Positions 17,559 through 24,600 of a DNA stretch of 37,346 nt are shown piece by piece. Made by a program: the position numbers and the translations under genes. Where the stretch lies: NCBI GenBank assembly GCA_016719485.1, contig JADJZB010000015.1:1-37346 (forward strand). The letters are read 5' to 3'. The notes beneath the pieces are model-generated. The model was not told the origin of the DNA, ran no database searches, and was given only the letters and a program-made list of their open reading frames with translations. How positions within the stretch are numbered: position 1 is the first letter of the stretch; every line of letters begins with the position of its first letter. The DNA is from Holophagales bacterium. Lineage in GTDB: Bacteria > Acidobacteriota > Thermoanaerobaculia > UBA5066.

Positions 17559-19221
17559 GCGCCCCCACGCGATCGAGGTGGGGACCGCTCCCTGCAGACG
17601 ACTTCGCAGCACCCGGACCAGGACAGGTGCCCAGCGATACCAGGCCGCCTTCGCAGTAGACGAAGAGCCGCGCGGCTGGCGTGCAGCCGTCATCCAGGCG
17701 GAGTTGCGCGCCGGACGCCGACGACGTGAGGGTGACGCAGTCCGGCGGCGCCGAACCCGTTCTCATGAATGGGGCCGTCGGACCCCGGGGGTGGAGCTCA
17801 TAGATCCTGTCCCGTTCCCGAACCTCGACCCCGTCGGACACGTGCTGTAGCTCGATCGTCGAGAGCGCCCAGGCCCGCCCCGCTCGACCGGGCGGAGAGA
17901 AGAGAGCAACGGCCTCGGCGAAACCGTTGCGAAACACGTACGCCCCCCGGAGGTTGTCGGGTACGCAGACGGCGACGTACGTTTCACGCGCGTCCGCCAC
18001 GGCGTCGCCGACCATCCGGCGCGTGGTGTCCCCGGCCCATCTCCAGTTCAGGTTGACGCGCTGGAGGAGGCCGAAGTACAGGACGAGCAGCGCGCCCCCG
18101 GCGAGCCTCCAACCCCGGCGGGACGGTGCGAGGATCGTGACGAGCCAGGCGAGAGCCATCGCAACGAACGCGGACGGAAAGTAGAGGAAACGGTCGCTTT
18201 CCGAGGTGAAGAGCCTCGTCGGCAGGCTGATGGCCGGCAGCATGGCCAGGATCCAGCCGAGCGCCGCGAACCGGACCTGACCGAAGCGATGGCGTTGAGT
18301 CCCGAACAGGGAACGGGCGACCAGGAACCCGGCGGTCGCCGTGAACGCGATGACGACGGTGGTCACCGCGTCGTACTGGCGCAGGGTGCCGCGGACGCCC
18401 AGGAGCCATCCCGGCCAGTAGGCGAGAAGCGACTTCGCCCCATCAATGAAAACCGTCTCGATGAAGGCGCCTGGTCCCGGCAGCCCCCCTCCCGGGGGGC
18501 GAAAGGGATGCTCGAGGAGTCCGACGCGAGCCGCCAGGTACGCCCCGAGAACGGCCACGTGCGGGAGGATGAACAACGCGTCGTTCCGGACCGCTCTCTC
18601 CGCGTCAGCGGCCGGCCGCCGCCATCGGATGAGGGCACCGATGATCAGGGGCAAGGCGGCCGCGGACTCCTTGCTCGCCAATGCACCGGCGTAGGACGCT
18701 GCCGACAGCACCAGCCATACGCTCCGGCGGGAACGCTCCCAGCCAAGCCACGCGACCAGCGAGGCCAGGGCGAGGAGGGCGGCCAGGAGATCACACCGCC
18801 CCGACACCCATGCCACCGCCTCGGCGTGCGAGGGGGCGACGAGGAAGAGGGCTGCCGCGAGGACCGCCGCCCGCAACGCGCCCCGCTCGTTCTCCGGATC
18901 GCGACTGCGCCGGGCGAGGCCATGCACGAGGACGCCGACCAGAACGGAGCAGAGGGCGTGCAGGAGGACGTTGTGCACGTGGTAGAAGGCGGGCTGCAAC
19001 CCCCACAGGGCATGGTCGGCGGCCAGCGACACCGAGGTCAGCGGCCTCAGGAAGACTCCGCCTCCGCACCACAGCCCGGCTGCCCCTCTCGATCCCAGGA
19101 TGGCCAGGTGGCTGAAATCGTCCGACACGAAGAACGCCCCCAGAACGATCCCGTAGGCGCCGAGGGCAGCGAGAGTCGCCGTCGCGACCCACACCGACGG
19201 GCGTTCGAACATTCTGGACAC
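17521..19221 (-). CDS. multi-pass membrane protein, GT-C/TMTC-like glycosyltransferase candidate
   Basis: A 566-residue protein with about ten membrane helices in the first 400 residues and a soluble C-terminal domain of about 170. The first large loop after helix 1 holds an acidic pair (FFVSDDFSHLAIL) as in GT-C glycosyltransferases, then LRPLTSVSLAADHALWGLQP and FYHVHNVLLHALCSVL. The phrase SHAEAVAWVSGRCDLLAALL closely resembles the TMTC O-mannosyltransferase family. Such enzymes move a sugar from a polyprenyl-phosphate donor on the outer face of the inner membrane. The TPR tail normal for TMTC proteins is absent. The donor and acceptor are unknown. Confidence 0.8.
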   Translation of the reverse strand: MSRMFERPSVWVATATLAALGAYGIVLGAFFVSDDFSHLAILGSRGAAGLWCGGGVFLRPLTSVSLAADHALWGLQPAFYHVHNVLLHALCSVLVGVLVHGLARRSRDPENERGALRAAVLAAALFLVAPSHAEAVAWVSGRCDLLAALLALASLVAWLGWERSRRSVWLVLSAASYAGALASKESAAALPLIIGALIRWRRPAADAERAVRNDALFILPHVAVLGAYLAARVGLLEHPFRPPGGGLPGPGAFIETVFIDGAKSLLAYWPGWLLGVRGTLRQYDAVTTVVIAFTATAGFLVARSLFGTQRHRFGQVRFAALGWILAMLPAISLPTRLFTSESDRFLYFPSAFVAMALAWLVTILAPSRRGWRLAGGALLVLYFGLLQRVNLNWRWAGDTTRRMVGDAVADARETYVAVCVPDNLRGAYVFRNGFAEAVALFSPPGRAGRAWALSTIELQHVSDGVEVRERDRIYELHPRGPTAPFMRTGSAPPDCVTLTSSASGAQLRLDDGCTPAARLFVYCEGGLVSLGTCPGPGAAKSSAGSGPHLDRVGAPTRRDRVARVSA

Positions 19222-19358
19222 GAAAGCCCCTCCGCAAGCAGCTCGACGGCAACATCATGCCAGATCCTGGACGCCGACGACCCTTCAGCGCGTGCCGGCT
19301 TGCAGTCGGAGAGCCGACCCGGTCGACAGGAAAGCACCGGCGGACGCCGTTCCCCGAT

Positions 19359-19790
19359 TCACTCCTCGCGGTGTGGCGCCGTGCGAGTCTTCTTCACCTT
19401 CGCGTCCCGCTTCTTCGATTCGATCCGCCGCTCGCGCGACCCGGCCGAAGGCCGCGTGGCACGGCGCCGCTTCGGAACGACGAGCGCCCTGGTGACGAGG
19501 GCACGCACCTTCTCCCGCGCCGTCTCGAGGTTCCGGTGAAAGTCCCGGCTCTCCCCCGCCGTCACACGCAGGCGCCCTTCCGCGTCGCGGCGCCCTTCGG
19601 CCAGCGCCGCGAGGCGGCCTCGCGCACCCTCGTCGAGGCCTTCGACGAGAGCGAGGTCGACGACGAGCTCGGCCTTCGACGCGACCTTGTTGACGTTCTG
19701 GCCGCCGGGACCACCCGAGCGGACGCCCCGCGCCTCGAGTGCGGCGGCGGGAATCCTCACTCCGGAAACGATGTCGATGGGGTCGGGCAT
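19359..19790 (-). CDS. arfB: peptidyl-tRNA hydrolase ArfB (class I release-factor-like)
   Basis: A 143-residue protein with the release-factor catalytic motif GGQ at residues 29-31 (RSGGPGGQNVNKVASK). It lacks the codon-recognition domains of RF1/RF2. The C-terminus is a basic tail (PKRRRATRP, RERRIESKKRDAKVKK) that in ArfB/YaeJ enters the empty mRNA channel of stalled ribosomes. It frees ribosomes on non-stop messages by hydrolysing peptidyl-tRNA. The length is normal for the family. The ATG at 19790 was chosen by the family start (MPDPIDIVSGVRIP); a much longer open frame upstream has no similarity. It diverges from the kdpD-C gene, 78 bases away. Confidence 0.93.
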   Translation of the reverse strand: MPDPIDIVSGVRIPAAALEARGVRSGGPGGQNVNKVASKAELVVDLALVEGLDEGARGRLAALAEGRRDAEGRLRVTAGESRDFHRNLETAREKVRALVTRALVVPKRRRATRPSAGSRERRIESKKRDAKVKKTRTAPHREE

Positions 19791-19839
19791 GGTCGAAGGG
19801 AATCGTGACACAGCGGAGCGGGAATCGGGCAGGGAGACG

Positions 19840-19857
19840 GGCCGTAAGATAACGGCC
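19840..19857. other. short hairpin upstream of the KdpD-C start
   Basis: A perfect 6-base stem (ggccgt/acggcc) with loop aagata lies 11 bases before the GTG start at 19869, in the divergent arfB/kdpD-C gap. The taagat in it could double as a -10 box for the histidine kinase gene. No matching -35 was identified, so a regulatory role is speculative. Confidence 0.3.
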
Positions 19858-19868
19858 GAAGACGCCCC

Positions 19869-21368
19869 GTGGGAAACATCGCCGAGGACCTGCGACAGTA
19901 CACCCGGTGGCTCCCTGCAGCCGTCGCGGATCTTGCCGTGGCGCTCCTTGCGGTGGGTGGATCCACGGCCCTCGTCAGGCTGATCGAACTGAACTCGACG
20001 ACGGCCGGCCTGGTCCTCCTGGTGGTCGTCCTCGGCATCGCCCTCGCGCGAGGGCTGCGCGCCGCGGTGATCGGCGCCTTCGCCGCGACGCTCGCCTTCA
20101 ACTTCTTCTTCCTGCCGCCCCTTCACACTTTCACGATCGCCGAGCCCGCGAACTGGGTCGCGCTCTTCTGCTTCCTGATCGTGGCGGTCGTCGTGAGCCG
20201 GCTCGTCCTCCAGGCGCGCGAGCAGGCCGCCGACGCCCTGCGGCGACGCCGGGAGATCGAGGTTCTCTACGACCTCTCGGTCGACCTCTTCACCACCACG
20301 AATCGCGTCGGCGTCCTCGGCGAGGCCGCCGCGAGGGCCCTTCGCTCCGTCGGCGCAGGCGGCGGCGGGCTTCTCGAGAACGCCGAGGGAAGCAATCGTC
20401 CGACGGTCGTCTCCTGGTCCGGACGCGACCTGGCTCCCGAGCACGAACGCCTCGTCCAGGTCGTCCTCGACCGGGGAGAGGTCGCGGAAGTGCCGGCGCC
20501 GGGCGGCGCACGCGACGTCTACTTCCCGCTCCTCGTCGGCGGGAAAGCCAGCGGCGTCCTCGTCGTGCTCGAGACGCAGGCGGGCCGGACCGTGCTCGAC
20601 CCGGTCGCCCGGCTCGTCGCCCTCGCCATCGAGCGGGAACGCTTCCTCTTGGAGAACGCTCACCTCGAGGCCCTCCGCCAGAGCGAGAGCCTGAAGACTT
20701 CCCTCCTGCGCGCCGTCTCGCACGACCTGCGGAGCCCCCTCACGGCGATCGGCCTCTCGATCGAGAGCCTCCGGCGGCGGCTCGCAGGGCAGGCCGAAGC
20801 CCGGACGGCGCTCGACGACCTCGCGCGAGAGAGCGGCCGGCTCGCCCGCCGGATCGACAACCTCCTCGCCCTCGCCCGCCTGGAAGCGGGCCGGAGCGTC
20901 CCCCACGCGGAGCCGACCCCCCCGGCGGACCTCTTCCGGGCGGCGAGGGAAGGGCTCTCTCTCGTGCTCGTCGCGCACCCCGTGCACGTGTCGATCGCGG
21001 CCGACTGCCCCGACGCTTTCGCCGACCCGTCGCTCGTCGTCGAGGTCCTCGTCAACCTCGTCGAGAACGCGGCCCGAGCCGCGCCCGACGGGACGGCCGT
21101 CGAGCTGGCGGCGGCCCGCCACCCGGTCGAGCCCAGCCTCGTCCGTCTCGAGGTCGCCGACAGGGGCCCCGGCTTCGTCCCGGAAGCCCTTCCCGGAGCG
21201 GAAGGGGAACTCGCCGACGGCGGTCGCAGGGGTCTGGGCCTCGAGATCGCGCGCGGCCTCGCCGTCGCGAACGGCGGCCACCTGTCGTTGCATCCGCGAC
21301 CCGGCGGCGGGACGATCGCCCGGGTGGACCTGCCCGCCGCCCCGCCTGTCGAAGGGATGGAGACGTGA
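19869..21368 (+). CDS. kdpD: KdpD C-terminal half: DUF4118 membrane domain plus histidine kinase
   Basis: A 499-residue protein equal to the C-terminal half of KdpD. It has four membrane helices in a DUF4118 domain (residues 15-112) with the KdpD hallmark FNFFFLPPLHTFTI. A coiled linker, a GAF-like domain (about 140-255) and HisKA with SHDLRSPLTAI (phospho-His285) follow. The ATPase domain comes last, with N box LVNLVENAARAAP, DRGPGF and GLGLEIARGLAVANGG. The N-terminal KdpD and USP domains are missing; a separate gene at 28981-30133 encodes them. The start is GTG, and 78 bases separate it from arfB, so this is a real gene start rather than a broken KdpD. It should autophosphorylate on potassium limitation and pass phosphate to KdpE, whose GTG overlaps its stop. 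Confidence 0.93.
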   Translation: MGNIAEDLRQYTRWLPAAVADLAVALLAVGGSTALVRLIELNSTTAGLVLLVVVLGIALARGLRAAVIGAFAATLAFNFFFLPPLHTFTIAEPANWVALFCFLIVAVVVSRLVLQAREQAADALRRRREIEVLYDLSVDLFTTTNRVGVLGEAAARALRSVGAGGGGLLENAEGSNRPTVVSWSGRDLAPEHERLVQVVLDRGEVAEVPAPGGARDVYFPLLVGGKASGVLVVLETQAGRTVLDPVARLVALAIERERFLLENAHLEALRQSESLKTSLLRAVSHDLRSPLTAIGLSIESLRRRLAGQAEARTALDDLARESGRLARRIDNLLALARLEAGRSVPHAEPTPPADLFRAAREGLSLVLVAHPVHVSIAADCPDAFADPSLVVEVLVNLVENAARAAPDGTAVELAAARHPVEPSLVRLEVADRGPGFVPEALPGAEGELADGGRRGLGLEIARGLAVANGGHLSLHPRPGGGTIARVDLPAAPPVEGMET

Positions 21369-22066
21369 TCCGGACGAGCGCCTGTGTCCTCGTCGTCGAG
21401 GACGACCCCACGATCCGCAGGGGTCTCGCCGCAGAGCTGACCGAAGCGGGCTACGAGGTCCTCGAGGCGCCGGAGGGCCGCCAGGGGCTCGCGCTCTTCG
21501 AACAGGGGGCGCCGGACCTCGTCCTCACCGACCTCGCCATGCCCGTCGCCGACGGTTTCGAGCTGATCCGCGGGATCCGCAGGTCGGGTGCGACACCGAT
21601 CGTCGTCCTCTCCGTCCGCGGCGCGGACGTCGACAAGATCCGGGCCCTCGACCTCGGCGCGGACGACTTCGTCACGAAGCCGTTCTCAGTCCCGGAGCTC
21701 CTCGCGCGCCTGCGCGCCCAGCTCCGACGGAGCGGCGTCGTCCCGGCCCGGACCGTCCTCGAGTTCGACGGCCTCTCGATCGACCTCGAACGGCGGCGCG
21801 TCGTCCAGGAGAGGCGCGAGGTGAAGCTGACGCCGACGGAGTTCGCCATCCTCGAGCTCCTCGCGACGAACGCCGGGAAGCCCATCACGACGGCCCGGAT
21901 CATCGCCCGCGTCTGGAGGGGGGCGCCGGGAACGACGGTCGACGTCGTCCGCGTCCACGTCGGCACCATGCGAAAGAAGCTCGAGCCCGACCCGGCCACG
22001 CCGCGCTACGTCGTCACGGAGCCGTGGGTCGGCTACAGGTTCGTCGCCGAGCCGCTCCCGGACTGA
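21365..22066 (+). CDS. kdpE: OmpR-family response regulator KdpE
   Basis: A 233-residue two-domain regulator. The receiver domain has the acidic pair Asp13-Asp14, phospho-acceptor Asp56 (LVLTDLAMP), Ser83 and Lys105 (VTKPF). The C-terminal winged helix-turn-helix (about 132-230) includes VKLTPTEFAILELLATNAGK, TTVDVVRVHVGTMRKKL and YVVTEPWVGYRFV, which are typical of KdpE. It is translated with kdpD-C through a GTGA overlap. It should activate the kdpFABC operon 2.2 kb to the right, for which 11-bp-spaced repeats upstream are candidate binding sites. It converges on the KimA-like gene with only 7 bases between the stops. Confidence 0.94.
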   Translation: MIRTSACVLVVEDDPTIRRGLAAELTEAGYEVLEAPEGRQGLALFEQGAPDLVLTDLAMPVADGFELIRGIRRSGATPIVVLSVRGADVDKIRALDLGADDFVTKPFSVPELLARLRAQLRRSGVVPARTVLEFDGLSIDLERRRVVQERREVKLTPTEFAILELLATNAGKPITTARIIARVWRGAPGTTVDVVRVHVGTMRKKLEPDPATPRYVVTEPWVGYRFVAEPLPD

Positions 22067-22073
22067 CGGGCCC

Positions 22074-24062
22074 TCAGACCTCCGACTGGATCGGCATGAT
22101 TACCGAGTGCATTCCCTCCATCTGGAGGCGCCGTTGCAGCGCGAACGGCGTCTGGTTGTGCAGGAGCCGGTTCAGGGCGTTTTCCTGGGGAAAGACGAGC
22201 TTCGACATGAAGAAGATCGGCCGGTCCCAGTCGCCCTTGACCTTCAGGCAGAGGTCGACGAGCTCGTCGAGGAGGTCCGTGCCGACGGAGAGATGGTGCT
22301 CCGCGGCCAGGCCGTTGCCGCGCGCGAACTCGACGTAGCGGACGAGATCCCTCTCGGTCTCCTTCCGGAGGTTCTCGAGCTCGCGCGTCCCCTTGAAGCT
22401 GGCCGAATCGACGACGCCGACCGACAGGAAGATGCAGTGCTTGAAGTAGCCCGGGAAGTAGCGCTGGACGTTCAGGAAGGAGTGCATCCCGAGGCCGTTG
22501 AAACCGGAGACGAGAAAGACGGCCGTCGGCGTTCCGCGTTTCGGCGGCTCGATCCTCGGGAACGAGCCGGTGTCGCGCGGCTTCGGCGGACGGAGGGTCG
22601 TCAGGACGTCGTCCGTCCGCTTCAGCAGAAGCCGGAGCGAGCTGTAGTGCCTCCGAACGAGAACGCAGAGCCCCACGACGGAACCCGTGATCAGGACCGT
22701 GACCCAGCCTCCCGCCCGGAACTTCATCAGCACGGTGGCCGCCAGGAGCGTGGCCGTGAGCGAGAGGCCGAGGCCGTTGATCGCGAGGTGACGCTTCCAC
22801 GCCGGGTCCTCGCGCCTCACCTTCCACCAGTGGACGCACATGCCGAGCTGGGAGAGGCTGAAGGTCAGGAAGACGTTGATCGAGTACATGATCACGATCA
22901 CGTCGATCGACCCGCCCGTGTAGAGCAGTATCCCGACCGCGGCTCCCCCCATGACCAGGATCCCGTTCTGCGTCACGAGCCGGTCCGAGAGCAGGCTGAA
23001 CCGGTGCGGGACCCAGGAGTCGATCGCCATGTTCGACAGGACGCGGGGCCCGTCGAGGAACCCGGCCTGGGCCCCGACGAAGAGGAGCGCTCCCTCGGCG
23101 ACGAGCGTCAACAGCAGAAAGCCGCCGGAAAGTGAGCCCGGCCCGAGAGCTTCGGTCGCCAGCTTCTCCGTCAGGACCGCGTTGAGCGTCCGGCCCGGGG
23201 CCCGATGCACTCCGGCCAGGAGGTAGCAGAGGATCAATCCTCCCGCCGTGAGGGAGAGCGAGACCGCCATGTAGAGCATCGTCCGGCGCCCCGTCTGGAC
23301 GCGCGGCTCCTTCAGGATCTGGAGCCCGTTCGAGATCGCCTCGATTCCCGTGTAGGTTCCGCCGCCCATCGAGAAGGCCCGGAGGAGGAGGGCAAGCGTT
23401 CCGAAGGCCCCGAGCGCCGTCCACGTCTCGCGGGTCTCCCGGGCCGTCGCCGACACGACCTCGGGCATCGCCGAGGCGTGGCTGCCGATTCCGAAGGCGA
23501 TGAGGAGGACGTGCGTCACCAGGAAGAGGAGAAAGATGGGAACCAGTACGAGGACGGATTCCTTCACCCCTCGAAGGTTCAGGACGATGAGGAAGGTGAC
23601 GAGGATCAGCGCGAGGACGAGCTGCTCCTTCTGGGTCACGACCCTCGGCGCGAGGGAGCAGAGCGCCGCGACCGAGGCCGCCACCTGCATCGCGATCGTC
23701 ATCGCGTAGTCGACGACGAGGGCCGAGCCCGACACGACGCCCGCCCCCTTCCCGAGGAGGCTCGTCGCGACGAGGTAGCCGCCGCCGCCGGAAGGGAACA
23801 GGGAAATGATCTGGGCGTACGAGGCGGAGATGACGGCGATCGTCACCATCATGGCGATCGCGAGGAACACCGCGAGGTGGCTGTGCTCCCCCAGGGTGAT
23901 GAACGCCTCTTCCGGGCCGTAGCAGGACGAGGAGAGCCCGTCCGCCCCGAGCCCGACCCAGGCGAGGAAAGCGGCGAGCGAGAGGTGGTGGAAAACCCTG
24001 GGGTCGAGGGGGTCGCGGCTCTTTCCGATGACGAGTCGCCGCGCGGCCTGGAGGATCGACAT
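22074..24062 (-). CDS. APC-superfamily permease, KimA-like potassium transporter candidate
   Basis: A 662-residue protein with about twelve membrane helices in the first 490 residues and a soluble C-terminal domain of about 170. The start of helix 1 (FLAWVGLGADGLSSSCYGPEEAF) and the segment SFPSGGGGYLVATSLLG-like at about 90 fit the APC group that includes Bacillus KimA (YdaO), a high-affinity K+ importer of about 600 residues. The cytoplasmic tail (VFLVSGFNGLGMHSFLNVQR, then RPIFFMSKLVFPQENALNRL) is not an amino-acid-permease feature. A position inside the kdp locus supports a potassium role, but an amino-acid substrate cannot be excluded. In Bacillus, KimA is inhibited by c-di-AMP; whether this one is cannot be told from sequence. 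Confidence 0.82.
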   Translation of the reverse strand: MSILQAARRLVIGKSRDPLDPRVFHHLSLAAFLAWVGLGADGLSSSCYGPEEAFITLGEHSHLAVFLAIAMMVTIAVISASYAQIISLFPSGGGGYLVATSLLGKGAGVVSGSALVVDYAMTIAMQVAASVAALCSLAPRVVTQKEQLVLALILVTFLIVLNLRGVKESVLVLVPIFLLFLVTHVLLIAFGIGSHASAMPEVVSATARETRETWTALGAFGTLALLLRAFSMGGGTYTGIEAISNGLQILKEPRVQTGRRTMLYMAVSLSLTAGGLILCYLLAGVHRAPGRTLNAVLTEKLATEALGPGSLSGGFLLLTLVAEGALLFVGAQAGFLDGPRVLSNMAIDSWVPHRFSLLSDRLVTQNGILVMGGAAVGILLYTGGSIDVIVIMYSINVFLTFSLSQLGMCVHWWKVRREDPAWKRHLAINGLGLSLTATLLAATVLMKFRAGGWVTVLITGSVVGLCVLVRRHYSSLRLLLKRTDDVLTTLRPPKPRDTGSFPRIEPPKRGTPTAVFLVSGFNGLGMHSFLNVQRYFPGYFKHCIFLSVGVVDSASFKGTRELENLRKETERDLVRYVEFARGNGLAAEHHLSVGTDLLDELVDLCLKVKGDWDRPIFFMSKLVFPQENALNRLLHNQTPFALQRRLQMEGMHSVIMPIQSEV

Positions 24063-24140
24063 GACCAGCCGGCAACTCTACCGGCCGGGTGCGGCCTCGC
24101 GGAAGGGCTCAGACCCTCCGGTGGCCTTCCGACGGGTCGA

Positions 24141-24158
24141 TCTTTAGCCTTTCTTTAG
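24141..24158 (+). promoter_or_regulatory. candidate KdpE site 1: 11-bp-spaced direct repeat
   Basis: Two copies of tctttag start at 24141 and 24152, exactly one helical turn apart, inside a T-rich island in G+C-rich DNA. They are flanked by cgatct (24138-24143) and agatcg (24157-24162), a 6-base inverted repeat. OmpR-family regulators generally bind direct repeats at 10-11 bp spacing, and the E. coli KdpE site is T-rich. It lies 79 bases from the KimA-like start and about 150 bases from the first small open frame. Confidence 0.5.
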
Positions 24159-24210
24159 ATCGCTGGGTTCTGCTCGAGGCCACGCGCCTCGCCTGGCTCG
24201 CGGCGGCCCT

Positions 24211-24226
24211 TCTTTGCGCTTTCTTT
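24211..24226 (+). promoter_or_regulatory. candidate KdpE site 2: second 11-bp-spaced direct repeat
   Basis: The word tcttt recurs at 24211 and 24222, again 11 bases apart, 70 bases to the right of the first pair and about 65 bases before the first small open frame. It shares only the 5-base core with site 1, so it is the weaker candidate. Confidence 0.35.
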
Positions 24227-24288
24227 CGCCCCCCTTCCGGACTTCTTGACGCGCGCAGGGGCACCTTCCCCATCGGAAGGAGTCCCCC

Positions 24289-24375
24289 ATGACCACCCTC
24301 CTCGTCCTCCTCGCCGTCTCAGCGGTCCTGTTCGTCGTCGAATCGTCCGGGACCAGGCCGGGCGACCCACTTTGA
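24289..24375 (+). CDS. 28-residue putative membrane peptide, start of kdp operon
   Basis: The ATG at 24289 follows a good ribosome site (ggaagg-ag, 7-9 bases upstream) and opens a 28-codon frame. The peptide has one hydrophobic helix (TTLLVLLAVSAVLFVVE) and a short hydrophilic tail SSGTRPGDPL. The design resembles KdpF: a single helix with a charged end. It precedes a second small frame and kdpF on the same strand, all within about 300 bases. It could be a KdpF-like accessory peptide, or a leader peptide. Because it is so short, coding is supported mainly by the ribosome site, hydrophobic pattern and position. Confidence 0.5.
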   Translation: MTTLLVLLAVSAVLFVVESSGTRPGDPL

Positions 24376-24412
24376 GCACACCCGGTGGCCCCGTGCCCGG
24401 AGAGAACGCCCG

Positions 24413-24520
24413 ATGACGGACGCCCTGCTCGTCCTGGCGACGCTTCTCCTCGGAGGGCTCGCTCTCCTCTACGTCCGCGGCTGTGCCGCCCTCCTCGAGA
24501 GGGACCGTGATGAGCGCTGA
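24413..24520 (+). CDS. 35-residue putative membrane peptide upstream of kdpF
   Basis: The peptide is one hydrophobic helix (ALLVLATLLLGGLALLYV) followed by RGCAALLERDRDER, with a Cys at the membrane boundary and a charged tail. The ribosome site is ggaga, 9-13 bases before the ATG. Its stop lies 11 bases inside kdpF, so translation should be coupled. Small single-helix proteins of this shape (helix, then Tyr/Ala-x-x-Gly-Cys) occur before kdpF in other bacteria as far as I recall, which I cannot verify here. A role in assembling or regulating the KdpFABC complex is inference. Confidence 0.65.
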   Translation: MTDALLVLATLLLGGLALLYVRGCAALLERDRDER

Positions 24521-24599
24521 GTCTGCCCTCGGTCTCGTCCTGTCGGCGCTGGCGCTCGCCTACCTCCTATTTGCCCTGCTGAGGCCGGAGAAGCTCTGA
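24510..24599 (+). CDS. kdpF: potassium-transporting ATPase subunit KdpF
   Basis: A 29-residue single-helix protein: ALGLVLSALALAYLLFALL followed by RPEKL. The ending YLLFALLRPEKL is the KdpF signature, and the length matches E. coli KdpF (29 residues). KdpF sits against KdpA and stabilises the complex in the membrane. Its ATG overlaps the upstream small frame by 11 bases, and its stop is one base before the kdpA start, so it is tightly coupled to both. Confidence 0.93.
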   Translation: MSAESALGLVLSALALAYLLFALLRPEKL

Positions 24600-24600
24600 A

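Noticed and set aside
18289..19539. 416-codon plus-strand open frame opposite the GT-C-like gene
   Set aside because: Its composition is Arg/Gln/Gly-rich without motifs, and the opposite strand encodes a well-formed multi-pass membrane protein.
24246..24275. ttgacg as a sigma-70 -35 box for the kdp operon
   Set aside because: The sequence 17 bases downstream (cccatc) is not a credible -10 box.
24063..24288. c-di-AMP (ydaO) riboswitch upstream of kdp or the KimA-like gene
   Set aside because: I could not find the conserved riboswitch core in either direction; the T-rich repeats look like protein-binding sites instead.
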